A DNA stretch of 64,000 bases from an uncultured Caulobacterales bacterium (GCA_938009235.1 CALLIK010000009.1:124001-188000); one strand, 5' to 3'. Shown: positions 17,637-26,159, counted from the stretch's first letter. A program made the numbers and translations. The notes: a model not told the origin generated them from the letters alone.

Positions 17637-19157
17637 CTAAAACGCGTTGCCGCCACCGCCGCTGCCATTGCCGTAATCTTCTTCGACCCAATTGCCGAAC
17701 TTTGTGAGATGCGGCGTAAAGGACAAGGCGACTGTGCCGATAGGGCCATGACGTTGCTTGCCGATGATAACCTCGGCTTTACCGTGTAGCTTTTCCATCT
17801 TGCCCATCCATTCTTCGTGGGCTGCGACGTCGTCTTCGGACGGCTCTGTCCGCGAGAGGTAATATTCCTCGCGGAATACAAACATCACCACATCGGCATC
17901 TTGCTCGATTGAGCCTGATTCCCGTAGATCAGAGAGTTGCGGGCGTTTGTCATCGCGTTGCTCAACCGCACGCGAGAGCTGCGCAAGGGCGAGAACGGGA
18001 ACGTCGAGTTCTTTCGCCAGCGCCTTGAGACCCTGTGTAATCATCGAGACTTCTTGCACGCGGTTGGAATTTGACCCCATGCCTGCGCCGCCCGTGAGGA
18101 GCTGTAGGTAATCAACCACGATACAATCTAGGCCGCGTTGACGTTTCAGACGCCGTGCACGCGCAGAAAGCGCACCGATGGATAAGCCGCCAGTGTCATC
18201 AATATGCAATGGAATTTGGATGATCGTATCTGCGGCTTCTCGAATTTCTTCATACTGCGCTGCGGTGATGTCGCCGCGGCGGATGTGATGCGAGGAGACG
18301 CGCGCTTCTTCCGCGAGCAATCGTGTCGCGAGCTGTTCAGAGCTCATCTCGAGGCTGAAGAAACCCACGACGCCGCCGTCGGTTGTTTTATCAATGCCAT
18401 TTTCGTCTTTTTCTTTTTTGAAATGTTTCGCTACATGGAAGGCAATGTTGGTTGCCAAAGAGGTCTTACCCATCGATGGACGTCCCGCGAGGATGATCAA
18501 ATCAGATTTGTGTAACCCGCCAAGCTGACGATCCAAATCAACAAGACCAGTTGAAAGACCAGAGAGGTTGCCGTCTCGCGTGAACGCGGCTGACATCATC
18601 TCAATTGAGGCGACGAGCGCCGTTTCAAAATCAATAAAGCCCTGCTGGGTGCCGCCTAATTCGGCGAGATTATAAAGCTGACTTTCGGCTTCAATGATTT
18701 GCGCCTGCGCATTGGCTTCGCTGTCTGGGTCTGTCGCGGTGGCCTTGATCATGTCTGAGAGACGGATCAGCTCGCGGCGCATCGCCATATCGAAAATCAG
18801 TTTCGCATATTCAGGGGCCGTCGACGAGGGCGGGGCATTATCAAGCAGCAAGGCTAGATATTCGACGCCGCCAATATCGACGAGTGTTTCGTCTTGCGAA
18901 AACCGGTTCTTAAGGACAATCGCATCGGCAAGGCGGCCTGTTTCAATTAGGCGCGCAATCGCATCATAAATCCGAACATGTACGGGATTGTAGAAATGCT
19001 TGGCCTGCGTGATTTGTGAAATCTTGTGATAGACTTCGTTGTCATAGAGCAAAACACCCAGAAGCGCGGCTTCGGCCTCTTGGCTTTGCGGCGTGGAGTC
19101 TAGCTCTCCACCTTGGCTCTCACCGTGGAACGAATCGATATCTGTAGGGTAATCCAT
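17637..19157 (-). CDS. dnaB: Replicative DNA helicase DnaB
   Basis: This hexameric 5'-to-3' helicase unwinds DNA at the replication fork. The N-terminal domain (PQSQEAEAALLGVLLYDNEVY) is followed by the RecA-like ATPase with Walker A AGRPSMGKTS, the Walker B-like CIVVDYLQLL, and LAQLSRAVEQRDDKRPQLSDLRESGSIEQDAD near residue 400. No intein interrupts it; at 506 residues it is standard for alphaproteobacteria. The C-terminal tail is Gly/Asn-rich (GNGSGGGGNAF). Confidence 0.97.
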   Translation of the reverse strand: MDYPTDIDSFHGESQGGELDSTPQSQEAEAALLGVLLYDNEVYHKISQITQAKHFYNPVHVRIYDAIARLIETGRLADAIVLKNRFSQDETLVDIGGVEYLALLLDNAPPSSTAPEYAKLIFDMAMRRELIRLSDMIKATATDPDSEANAQAQIIEAESQLYNLAELGGTQQGFIDFETALVASIEMMSAAFTRDGNLSGLSTGLVDLDRQLGGLHKSDLIILAGRPSMGKTSLATNIAFHVAKHFKKEKDENGIDKTTDGGVVGFFSLEMSSEQLATRLLAEEARVSSHHIRRGDITAAQYEEIREAADTIIQIPLHIDDTGGLSIGALSARARRLKRQRGLDCIVVDYLQLLTGGAGMGSNSNRVQEVSMITQGLKALAKELDVPVLALAQLSRAVEQRDDKRPQLSDLRESGSIEQDADVVMFVFREEYYLSRTEPSEDDVAAHEEWMGKMEKLHGKAEVIIGKQRHGPIGTVALSFTPHLTKFGNWVEEDYGNGSGGGGNAF

Positions 19158-19259
19158 ATCTGACCTTATGCGGGATCGCGGCTATGTGTCATAGCTGAAA
19201 TAGAGTTAGGAATATAGTCCTTTGTGTGTAAGTCTAACTCTGGGGATAACCTCAAGCTA

Positions 19260-19365
19260 TAAAACTATAAAACAGGCACGGGGGAGAGAACCCGTACCTG
19301 TTACCCCGCCAACTGGCGCGCTCTGAAGGGGGTAGAGAGCTGAGCCGTAATAGTTGGCGGTATCC
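19260..19365 (-). ncRNA. Structured 3' UTR or small-RNA candidate with terminator
   Basis: Two strong hairpins follow the 211-residue gene on the minus strand. The first pairs CCGCCAACT with AGTTGGCGG (19306-19360), and its interior can also pair. The second pairs AACAGG-n-ACGGG with CCCGT-n-CCTGTT (19271-19302) and is followed on the minus strand by TTTTATAGTTTTATAG, a convincing intrinsic terminator. The first hairpin is not needed for termination, so this may be a 3'-UTR-derived or independent small RNA. Confidence 0.5.
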
Positions 19366-19386
19366 TTGTGGGTCTGTGGATAAGAC

Positions 19387-20022
19387 CTAAGTGAGCGTAT
19401 TTATGACGCGTTCCATGTCATCGGCGAGATACCCGATGTTATAGGTGATATCGTCAGCTTTGGCCGCGCCAAGAACTTCGCCAGTGTGCGTATCGACAAG
19501 AAGGGCTTTAGCTTTGGCCTTATCCCAGCTGTCACAGCCGTCGTGAATGGTTAGGCCTGTCTCGGACAAGGCTTTGCCGCCAAAACTAGACCAGTATGCA
19601 TCTGCGCCCATGCCATAGAGGATGACGTGGGAGTATCCTTCATTGGCGGCGGTGAGGCGGATTTCGTCAATCTTGTTGTCTGTGTCGACACCGTCGAACG
19701 CAATTTCAGGAATGTATTTCAGGTAGTCACCTGCATTCATGACTTCGATATCTAGGCCGACGCGCTTGTCTAGCATCTTCCAGTCAAATTCTTCGCCGTA
19801 GGGTGTTGGGATTAAACGTCCGCCGTCCAGACGCGCTACGCCAATTCTCGCTGAGGCAGGGAGGTACGTTTTTTCCGCATCCATATGAAGCGTTTCGCCT
19901 GTTAGCGTTTCAATCCCCATACCCGCTTGTTCAACTGGATTTGTGATATCCAATGCATAGGCTGTGTTTGCGAAGCCTGTGATCATGGCGGCGATGGCGG
20001 CGGTTTTTAAAAGTGTTTTCAT
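19387..20022 (-). CDS. Secreted protein of unknown function, paralogue of the 264-residue lipoprotein
   Basis: I do not recognise a named family. The protein has a Sec signal peptide (MKTLLKTAAIAAMITGFANTAYA) and a mature part of about 188 residues. The segment PASARIGVARLDGGRLIPTP matches FPARIGLARIDRGSLVGIP in the lipoprotein encoded at 20886-21680. Further shared features are a DEIRLTAANEGYSHVILYG block and KAKAKALLVDTHTGEVLGAAKADD. The two genes therefore encode paralogues, one soluble and one lipid-anchored, on either side of an L,D-transpeptidase-fold gene. A 15-nt sequence 68 nt upstream of the start is shared with its paralogue's promoter region. Confidence 0.75.
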   Translation of the reverse strand: MKTLLKTAAIAAMITGFANTAYALDITNPVEQAGMGIETLTGETLHMDAEKTYLPASARIGVARLDGGRLIPTPYGEEFDWKMLDKRVGLDIEVMNAGDYLKYIPEIAFDGVDTDNKIDEIRLTAANEGYSHVILYGMGADAYWSSFGGKALSETGLTIHDGCDSWDKAKAKALLVDTHTGEVLGAAKADDITYNIGYLADDMERVINTLT

Positions 20023-20089
20023 GTTCTTACCCTCTGTGTTGTTGTTGATCCTTTTATGACGGCAGCAAAGGGCAGAGCTTGGACGGTGA

Positions 20090-20104
20090 TGTGCTGATTT
20101 TTAG
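20090..20104 (-). promoter_or_regulatory. Shared upstream motif, copy 1 (secreted paralogue)
   Basis: TGTGCTGATTTTTAG is repeated exactly at 21743-21757, in each case 62-68 nt upstream of the start codon of one of the two paralogous minus-strand genes. Similarity continues into the flanking bases (GGCA-TG...TGG..ATGTGG). It probably is a promoter element or regulator site, or a relic of the gene duplication. Confidence 0.5.
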
Positions 20105-20229
20105 GCAATGTTTTGGTAATGTGGCGGAGATTGCGGCGAAACAGGCCAAATGTGGCAGAGGTTTGGCCATAGACTGAGCGTTAGATGAACGGCTTTGCTT
20201 TGGCGGACGATTTCTGTCTAAATACGGAT

Positions 20230-20907
20230 ATGCGTCGTTTTCTTTTCTCACTCGGTTTAGTCGCTTGTTTGGCGTGTAAGCCTGCTGCCCAAGTTGTAAC
20301 GGACCCGGATTCGACGACTGAGCTGACATCAGAGCTATTCATTCGCATCATCAAAACGACGGACCTTGAAGATAAGGGCGTTTTGGAGACATGGCGGCGC
20401 GGGCAAGATGGACTGTTTCATTTGGACCGCACATTCCCAATGTGCACGTGGTCAGGCGCACTCGGTCCAAAATTGAAAGAGGGCGATGGGCAGTCGCCAG
20501 AAGGGTTTTACTTTATTAGACCTAGCTCGCTTAATCCGAACTCTAGCTATCACCTCTCGTTTAACCTTGGGTTTCCCAATGCCTATGATCGGTCCCATGG
20601 TCGCACAGGCAGTTTCTTGATGGTGCATGGGGACTGCGTTTCCATCGGATGTTACGCGATGACCAATGCTGGCATTGAAGAGATTTATGCGGATGTTGAA
20701 GCCGCATTCGAGGGCGGCCAGTCATTCATCCGTGTTCATATTTTTCCGTTCGAAATGACGGAACACGACCTGGCAGCGCAAAGTGACAACCCCAACCATG
20801 TGTTTTGGACAAACCTAAAGACAGGCTGGGATTGGTCTGAGCGCGAGCGCGTCCCGCCTAATGTGAATGTCTCACAGAAAACCTATCAGTTTAGTGCGGC
20901 GGATTGA
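20230..20907 (+). CDS. L,D-transpeptidase-fold lipoprotein, YafK/DpaA type
   Basis: This protein has a YkuD-like catalytic domain of the YafK branch; E. coli YafK/DpaA cleaves the bond between Braun lipoprotein and peptidoglycan. The segment TFPMCTWSGALGPKLKEGDGQSPEGFY is the family N-terminal signature, and HGDCVSIGCYAMTN carries the catalytic His and Cys. I start at the ATG at 20230 (MRRFLFSLGLVACLAC), which gives a lipoprotein signal with lipobox LVAC; the tracked ORF begins 45 nt earlier. It lies between two paralogous envelope proteins on the other strand and overlaps the second convergently by 22 nt. A role in peptidoglycan remodelling is well supported; the exact reaction is not. Confidence 0.88.
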   Translation: MRRFLFSLGLVACLACKPAAQVVTDPDSTTELTSELFIRIIKTTDLEDKGVLETWRRGQDGLFHLDRTFPMCTWSGALGPKLKEGDGQSPEGFYFIRPSSLNPNSSYHLSFNLGFPNAYDRSHGRTGSFLMVHGDCVSIGCYAMTNAGIEEIYADVEAAFEGGQSFIRVHIFPFEMTEHDLAAQSDNPNHVFWTNLKTGWDWSERERVPPNVNVSQKTYQFSAAD

Positions 20908-21680
20908 ACAGGGCGGCTCTCGGCTAATGTTATCCCGTCCGCGACAAGCTTCAATTCTTTCAACCTGCTTGCGAACTCATTCGCGATTTGAGAGACAGCG
21001 ACTTGGCGCGCGGCAGAGCGGAGTTTGTCTTTACGATCACCTTTTCCGACGACGGTGCTGATGGCTTTTTTATCCGCGAATGTGCTGCCTGTCAGATAGG
21101 GGTAGCCATTTCGAACATCGAGGAGAATGGCGCTGGCCGAGGCTTCGGCTTTCAAATCGCGGCTAGGTAGAACGAACAGACCTAGCACCGTCAAATCAGC
21201 CAGACGGAGTGCATTGCCATCAGATTTTGCCGTATCCGTGACTTCATAGGTTATGACATAATCCAGATGTTGACGCGCGGCGCCTTTGCGGATGTGATCC
21301 ACAACTGTCGTGCCTTTGGTTCTTTGTGATGAAACCATATTCGCGACGAGTGGCGAGACGGGAATGAGGTCCCCAAAACCTGTCCCGAGCGTTTCAGCGG
21401 CTGCGGCCCAACTTTGGGCTTCATCCGCAGGGATGCCGACGAGGGACCCGCGGTCAATACGGGCTAGCCCGATACGAGCAGGGAAACGGAGGTCAGGTTC
21501 AATGGCTGCAATTTCGCGAACGGCAGCGTCTGTCTTATTGCTCAACCCAACAGTCGGCGTTGCAGATGCGTCAGTGTAGCGTGAGAGGTAATCTTGCCCT
21601 GACGTATATTGGGACGTGGTTGTACAGGCTGCGAGTGAGAACGTTATGGCTGCGAGCCAGACTGTGCGTTTGAGTAACAT
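20886..21680 (-). CDS. Lipoprotein of unknown function, paralogue of the 211-residue secreted protein
   Basis: The 264-residue product begins with a lipoprotein signal peptide (MLLKRTVWLAAITFSLAACTTTS, lipobox SLAAC). Its core (FPARIGLARIDRGSLVGIPADEAQSW ... DHIRKGAARQHLDYVITYEV ... LKAEASASAILLDVRNGYPYLTGSTFAD) aligns with the secreted protein encoded at 19387-20022, so the two are paralogues. No catalytic motif is evident. The 3' end overlaps the convergent L,D-transpeptidase-fold gene. An exact 15-nt sequence shared with its paralogue lies 63 nt upstream of the start. The context suggests a cell-envelope role, possibly tied to peptidoglycan, but this is inference. Confidence 0.78.
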   Translation of the reverse strand: MLLKRTVWLAAITFSLAACTTTSQYTSGQDYLSRYTDASATPTVGLSNKTDAAVREIAAIEPDLRFPARIGLARIDRGSLVGIPADEAQSWAAAAETLGTGFGDLIPVSPLVANMVSSQRTKGTTVVDHIRKGAARQHLDYVITYEVTDTAKSDGNALRLADLTVLGLFVLPSRDLKAEASASAILLDVRNGYPYLTGSTFADKKAISTVVGKGDRKDKLRSAARQVAVSQIANEFASRLKELKLVADGITLAESRPVQSAALN

Positions 21681-21742
21681 GAAGACCTCCAGAATGAATG
21701 AAGGCAGAGATAGGGTGAATGATGGCGCGATTTAGGCGGCAT

Positions 21743-21757
21743 TGTGCTGATTTTTAG
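21743..21757 (-). promoter_or_regulatory. Shared upstream motif, copy 2 (lipoprotein paralogue)
   Basis: This is the second exact copy of TGTGCTGATTTTTAG, 63 nt upstream of the lipoprotein paralogue's start codon; see the copy at 20090-20104. Nearly the same distance to the start in both copies argues for a functional promoter or operator element. Confidence 0.5.
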
Positions 21758-21870
21758 AGGCATGGTCTGGATGTGGGAGCCTAAGTTTATCCATGTGACT
21801 TTGCGTCAAAAATGGTGCCGGGTTCACAGGGTTTACTATTCTCAAAATCAAGGCTTGGCAAACTCATTTT

Positions 21871-21885
21871 GTTCACGTAACGTTC
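21871..21885. promoter_or_regulatory. LexA box upstream of ruvC
   Basis: GTTC-ACGTAAC-GTTC fits the alphaproteobacterial LexA consensus GTTC-N7-GTTC exactly. It ends 4 nt before the ruvC start codon, where bound repressor would block initiation. SOS control of ruvCAB is established in related bacteria. Confidence 0.75.
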
Positions 21886-21889
21886 TGTA

Positions 21890-22396
21890 ATGAATGCAAC
21901 GCGTATAATAGGTATTGATCCATCTCTCGTCGCGTGCGGTTGGGGGTTGATAGATAAGACAGGGTCGAAAATTACTCATGTCGGTCACGGCGTCATTCGT
22001 CCCCCCAAAAAAGAACCTTTGGCCTCGCGGCTGCATTTCATTTTTGATGCCTTAACGCAGATTATTTTGGAATATCGTCCTTCCGAGGCGGGCGTCGAAG
22101 AAGCCTTCATGAAGGATAATGCCATGAGCGCATTAAAGCTGGGCCAGGCGCGAGCGGCATGTATATTATCCGCAACGACAAATGGTTTGAACGTCGGCGA
22201 ATATGCGGCGCGGGTCGTAAAAAAATCTGTGGTCGGAACAGGGGCGGCTGATAAAGCTCAAGTCGCGCATATGGTCAATTTATTACTGTCGGGTGCGAAT
22301 GTGAAAGCCGGCGATGCTGCTGATGCGCTCGCCATCGCGATTACTCACAGTAATAGTTATATCACGCCTGCCCAACGCGCACGTTTGGGCAAGTGA
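21890..22396 (+). CDS. ruvC: Crossover junction endodeoxyribonuclease RuvC
   Basis: This is the Holliday-junction resolvase that acts with RuvAB in recombination. The acidic catalytic residues appear in IGIDPSLVACGWG (Asp near residue 8), AGVEEAFM (Glu) and GDAADALAIAITH (two Asp near the C-terminus). At 168 residues it has the usual length. A perfect LexA-type box overlaps its 5' region. The usual continuation to ruvA is interrupted by a lipoprotein gene on the opposite strand. Confidence 0.96.
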   Translation: MNATRIIGIDPSLVACGWGLIDKTGSKITHVGHGVIRPPKKEPLASRLHFIFDALTQIILEYRPSEAGVEEAFMKDNAMSALKLGQARAACILSATTNGLNVGEYAARVVKKSVVGTGAADKAQVAHMVNLLLSGANVKAGDAADALAIAITHSNSYITPAQRARLGK

Positions 22397-22402
22397 TTGT
22401 GT

Positions 22403-22810
22403 TTACTTACGCGTTGGTAACCACGGCACAACGGGGGCTTCTGGTGTTGGCCAAGCTTGCGGCGGCGGGGTGTAAATGGGTGGTTCTATATAAATTGGAG
22501 GGGTGGGGACGTGCTCTGGTGCAGCCACAACGTGTGGCTGCGGAAGAGGCTGCGGGGCCTCGCAACAGACTGTGGGCGTGATATGGGCCACATGATCAAT
22601 GCGGTAGAGTTGGGTGCCATAACCACAAGGTTGGCTCTGCATGCAGCCTGATCGTAACATTGGGGGCGATGTGTAGCCCATCACTTGTGAGCCATAACGA
22701 GATTTGATTTGAGATTGCCCGTGTTGAACAGGTACGCAGGCGCTGACTATAAAGGCCAAACCAAGCGAACTTAGAAGAGAAATGTGAAGTGATTTGCGAG
22801 ACGTTTTCAT
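22403..22810 (-). CDS. Proline-rich lipoprotein of unknown function
   Basis: I do not recognise the family. The 135-residue product has a lipoprotein signal peptide with lipobox IVSAC near residue 25. The mature part has a Ser/Gly/Tyr-rich segment with several cysteines (RSGCMQSQPCGYG, PTVCCEAP) and a C-terminal proline-rich tail (VPTPPIYIEPPIYTPPPQAWPTPEAP). It lies antisense to the operon between ruvC and ruvA and ends 7 nt from the ruvC stop. The proline-rich tail could span the periplasm or bind the wall. Codon usage looks ordinary and the signal peptide is good, so I take it as a real gene. Confidence 0.7.
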   Translation of the reverse strand: MKTSRKSLHISLLSSLGLAFIVSACVPVQHGQSQIKSRYGSQVMGYTSPPMLRSGCMQSQPCGYGTQLYRIDHVAHITPTVCCEAPQPLPQPHVVAAPEHVPTPPIYIEPPIYTPPPQAWPTPEAPVVPWLPTRK

Positions 22811-22959
22811 GAAATCAGCACTAATAAGAAATGATTAATAACGACTAAAGCGAATTTTAAAGGCTTACGCGCTGCCAATATTTGCCTTTCACGACGGAGA
22901 GCCTAGACAATGTATATGCTGTATTATTTTGATTCCATTACGCGTGCGGGACTGATCCG

Positions 22960-23598
22960 ATGATTGGTATGTTAAGCGGTGTTTGCCTGATGGCTGGTAC
23001 AGGTGAAGCAATACTGGATTGTGGCGGGGTGGGGTATCTTGTTCAATGCGGTTCAAAAACATTGGGACGTCTACAAGAAGGCACGCCTGCGCGTTTGCAC
23101 ATTGAAACCATCGTCCGTGAACAGTCGATCACACTCTTCGGGTTCGCGAGTGAAGAATCCCGCGCTTGGTTTGTGCGGCTGCAATCAGTACAGGGCGTTG
23201 GTCCAAAAGCCGCATTGGCCATTCTGGATATCCTGTCACCGGGCGAAATCATGAGTGCTGCGGCGCTCGAAGACAAAACGGCCTTTTCGCGCGCATCTGG
23301 GGTTGGCCCGAAATTAGCTACACGTATCGCAATTGAACTCTCTGGAAAACCAGCGCCTACGGGACGCGGATTTCAAGCGGCCTTTACGCCGCCAGTGACG
23401 GCCGCTGCGGGTGATGCAGAACGGAATGAAGGCCTGTCTGATATGCTTCGACGTAATGACGCGGTCAGCGCACTTGAAAACCTTGGCATTGGCCAAAGCG
23501 AAGCCTTGCGGGCCGTGGCAAAGGCTTACGCCACATTCTCTGAGGACCCCAATCTTGATGACCTCATCAAAGTGGCTCTGAAAGAGCTTGGAAGTTAA
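22960..23598 (+). CDS. ruvA: Holliday junction branch migration protein RuvA
   Basis: RuvA binds four-way junctions and loads the RuvB motor. The N-terminal OB-fold [28 protein letters not shown], the helix-hairpin-helix [16 protein letters not shown] and the C-terminal domain III ([34 protein letters not shown]) are all present. It is 212 residues long. The next gene, ruvB, starts 10 nt downstream. Confidence 0.96.
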   Translation: MIGMLSGVCLMAGTGEAILDCGGVGYLVQCGSKTLGRLQEGTPARLHIETIVREQSITLFGFASEESRAWFVRLQSVQGVGPKAALAILDILSPGEIMSAAALEDKTAFSRASGVGPKLATRIAIELSGKPAPTGRGFQAAFTPPVTAAAGDAERNEGLSDMLRRNDAVSALENLGIGQSEALRAVAKAYATFSEDPNLDDLIKVALKELGS

Positions 23599-23608
23599 GG
23601 CCGGTAGC

Positions 23609-24634
23609 GTGAGTGAAGATCGTATCATATCTGCGGAAACGCAAACGGGCGACGTTCGAGATCGGGCGCTGCGCCCACTCGCGTTTGATGATTTCGTCGG
23701 CCAAGCCACAGCGATTGCAAACCTAAAGGTTTATGTCGCCGCAGCGCGTCGACGTGGTGAACCTTTGGACCACCTTTTGCTGTCGGGTCCGCCAGGTCTA
23801 GGTAAGACTACCTTGTCGCAGATCGTGGCGCGCGAATTAGGCGTGAACTTCCGCTCCACGTCGGGTCCGATTATTTCGAAAGCGGGGGACCTTGCGGCGC
23901 TGCTGACAAATCTTGAGCCGAATGACGTTCTCTTTATTGATGAAATTCATCGCCTCAACCCTGTTGTCGAAGAGGTTCTTTATCCTGCGATGGAGGATTT
24001 TGAGCTGGACCTGATTATTGGCGATGGTCCTGCTGCGCGTTCAATCAAGATTGATATTGCGCCCTTTACGTTGATCGGAGCCACCACACGTGCAGGCCTT
24101 CTCGCGACACCTTTACGGGACCGCTTTGGTATTCCTGTACGATTAGAATTTTACGATGTAGATGATCTGACCCATATCGTCACGCGGGCGGCGGGGAAAC
24201 TCGGCATGAATATGACGCCTGATGGTGCGCGCGAAATTGCGGGCCGCGCAAGGGGGACGCCGCGCGTTGCGGGACGTTTGCTTCGCCGCGTGCGTGATTT
24301 GTCTGAACATGCAGGCCATGCTGTCGTGGATTCAGCCGTCGCGGATGCAGCTCTGAAACGCCTTGGCGTCGATGACATTGGCTTGGACAAGCAAGACATG
24401 CGCTATCTGCATGCGCTCTGCGAGATGTTTGGAGGCGGTCCGACGGGGGCAGATACGTTAGCAGCGGCTCTCTCAGAAGCCCGTGATGCGTTGGAAGATG
24501 TGATTGAGCCTTACCTCATTCAGCAAGGTTTTCTACAACGGACGCCGCGTGGCCGCGTCGCGACTCCGCGCGCATATGCGCATCTGGGTCTGAACCCTCC
24601 TGCCAAGTCCTTACCGCCAGTGTTTGAGGGGTAG
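23609..24634 (+). CDS. ruvB: Holliday junction branch migration helicase RuvB
   Basis: This AAA+ ATPase drives branch migration with RuvA. Walker A is [10 protein letters not shown], Walker [16 protein letters not shown], with sensor 1 in [10 protein letters not shown] and a C-terminal winged helix ending in [23 protein letters not shown]. The tracked ORF begins at a TTG inside ruvA; the GTG at 23609 gives the usual N-terminus [12 protein letters not shown] and lies behind an AAGG sequence. The predicted length is then 341 residues. It is directly followed by ybgC. Confidence 0.96.
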   Translation: MSEDRIISAETQTGDVRDRALRPLAFDDFVGQATAIANLKVYVAAARRRGEPLDHLLLSGPPGLGKTTLSQIVARELGVNFRSTSGPIISKAGDLAALLTNLEPNDVLFIDEIHRLNPVVEEVLYPAMEDFELDLIIGDGPAARSIKIDIAPFTLIGATTRAGLLATPLRDRFGIPVRLEFYDVDDLTHIVTRAAGKLGMNMTPDGAREIAGRARGTPRVAGRLLRRVRDLSEHAGHAVVDSAVADAALKRLGVDDIGLDKQDMRYLHALCEMFGGGPTGADTLAAALSEARDALEDVIEPYLIQQGFLQRTPRGRVATPRAYAHLGLNPPAKSLPPVFEG

Positions 24635-24636
24635 TG

Positions 24637-25134
24637 ATGTCTACAGAAACTAAAATAGACTCATTTAAAAAGGACGAGGCGCATATCGCAGCTTGCGACT
24701 TGCCTTCGATGGGGTATTTCGAAGGACGAGAGCACTATTACCCTATCCGCGTTTTTTACGAAGATACGGATTTTTCTGGCGTGGTTTATTATGCGAACTA
24801 CTTGCGGTTTTTGGAACGTGCGCGCTCTAGTTTCTTTCGCCTAGCAGGGATTGGCCATGCTGAATTGCTAGAACGTGATCCACCATTGGCCTTTGTTATT
24901 CGCAAGATCAATTTGGACTATAAAGCTAGTGCCCGGATCGACGATGTGCTGTCTGTGATGACATCATATGATGTGTTCAAAGGCGCGAGGCTTCTTGTGA
25001 CACAGAAAATTTTCAGAGACGGACAGCTTATCCTCACAGCAGACAGCGAAGCCGCCTGCATCGACTTAACGGGACGTCCAAGACGCGCTCCGAAAGAGAT
25101 GATGGAGAAGTTGCGGCCCTATTTGGCGAGTTAG
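24637..25134 (+). CDS. ybgC: Tol-Pal-associated acyl-CoA thioesterase YbgC
   Basis: This hot-dog-fold thioesterase usually heads the tol-pal cluster and acts on acyl-CoA or acyl-ACP, possibly in phospholipid metabolism. The segment VFYEDTDFSGVVYYANYLRFLERARSSFF contains the catalytic Asp. I place the start at the ATG at 24637 (a GTG lies directly before it, overlapping the ruvB stop). It is about 165 residues long with a short N-terminal extension. Unusually, three extra genes separate it from tolQ. Confidence 0.93.
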   Translation: MSTETKIDSFKKDEAHIAACDLPSMGYFEGREHYYPIRVFYEDTDFSGVVYYANYLRFLERARSSFFRLAGIGHAELLERDPPLAFVIRKINLDYKASARIDDVLSVMTSYDVFKGARLLVTQKIFRDGQLILTADSEAACIDLTGRPRRAPKEMMEKLRPYLAS

Positions 25135-25231
25135 TTTTCATAAGGTCGAGGCAAAACGGACGTTTCTAAAACATTGACCATTATTTTCCGTTGAGGCTGT
25201 AATTGTCAATTTATGGTGCTAAGATACCAGA

Positions 25232-25762
25232 ATGACCGAAATTCAATATACAGATTATACTCCTTGGCCTGAACGTAAATGCGCAGACCCGCGCGTTGCT
25301 ACGCAGGCTCAATATAACCACGGCCTCTGCGAGATTATCCAGTTTCAAGGCCCTATGCAGGCGCTTGAACTGTTTCAAGCTTACGGAAAAGCCAGTGGCC
25401 TGTTGAAGATCGCTGCGTCCGTTCGTCGTCGTTTTGAACATGCTTTGTTGAAAGCTGAAAAGGCTGGCGTGATTTTAATCGAACGCGAAACAGACCCTGA
25501 AGCCAAAACTCCTGAAGATAGTATTGGTTGGATTTGCCGTTTGCCAACTCAACCGCCTGTCATCGTCCGTGATTTGGGCACAAGAGGTTTTGCCGAAGTT
25601 CCAATGAGCGAACTTGCTGATTTGGTGCTCGAAATTCGCAATGTAGATCCGAAGATAGAGAAAGAGGGCATCTACCGCGCTGTTCTCGCTCATTATGAGC
25701 TACAGAAATTGACAGCCCTCGTGCGTCGCCGTTTGGACGTCGTTCTTGAGATGTTTTTTTAG
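25232..25762 (+). CDS. Stand-alone DUF3320-like protein (helicase-associated C-terminal domain)
   Basis: The 176-residue product resembles the DUF3320/winged-helix C-terminal part of large superfamily I helicases of the DUF4011 type, but here it is encoded alone. Two similar halves are visible: LCEIIQFQGPMQALELFQAYGKASGLLKIAASVRRRFEHAL at residues 30-70, and VPMSELADLVLEIRNVDPKIEKEGIYRAVLAHYELQKLTALVRRRLDVVL at residues 120-172. In the large helicases the same order occurs (GP...L...R...FE.AL, then VP..ELA...R...). Its stop overlaps the GTG start of the DUF3088 gene by one base, so the two are coupled. Function is unknown; nucleic-acid binding is an inference from the fold. Confidence 0.7.
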   Translation: MTEIQYTDYTPWPERKCADPRVATQAQYNHGLCEIIQFQGPMQALELFQAYGKASGLLKIAASVRRRFEHALLKAEKAGVILIERETDPEAKTPEDSIGWICRLPTQPPVIVRDLGTRGFAEVPMSELADLVLEIRNVDPKIEKEGIYRAVLAHYELQKLTALVRRRLDVVLEMFF

Positions 25763-26118
25763 TGGGTCGTGACGACCTCTACCTGTTGCCAGCTGGGTTT
25801 GCCGACAATGACCGCCGCGAGTATTGTCCTGAATGCGCAGAAATTTGGGGCGTGCTTGCCTATTATCCTGCGATCAAAGAGTCGCTTGAGATAACCTATC
25901 AGCCTATTTCAAAACCACGCCCAAAACTGGTGGCGCGATTGGGTGACAAGACTCAAAACTGCCCGACACTCGTATTGAGTGCGGACAGTCCAATGTTTGA
26001 AAATTGCGGAATTATGATTCTTAACGGAGAGCGCTTTATCAATAATGCTCGCGATATAGGCCGATATTGGGCCCAAAGATTTGGAGCGGCCGTTCCGCGT
26101 GGAACAGGACCGCTCTAG
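25762..26118 (+). CDS. DUF3088 family (thioredoxin-like) protein
   Basis: This 118-residue cytoplasmic protein matches the DUF3088 pattern: GRDDLYLLPAGFADN, then a CPEC pair where family members carry a cysteine motif, a central KPRPKLVARLGDKTQNCPTLVL segment, and a C-terminal FINNARDIGRYWAQRFGAAVPRGTGPL. The fold is thought to be thioredoxin-like and the function is unknown. It starts with GTG, overlapping the stop of the DUF3320-like gene by one base, so both probably act together. The pair is inserted between ybgC and tolQ. Confidence 0.78.
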   Translation: MGRDDLYLLPAGFADNDRREYCPECAEIWGVLAYYPAIKESLEITYQPISKPRPKLVARLGDKTQNCPTLVLSADSPMFENCGIMILNGERFINNARDIGRYWAQRFGAAVPRGTGPL

Positions 26119-26159
26119 GTTCGCAAGACCCACTCTTTATTGAGAGTAGAGGTCGAGCT

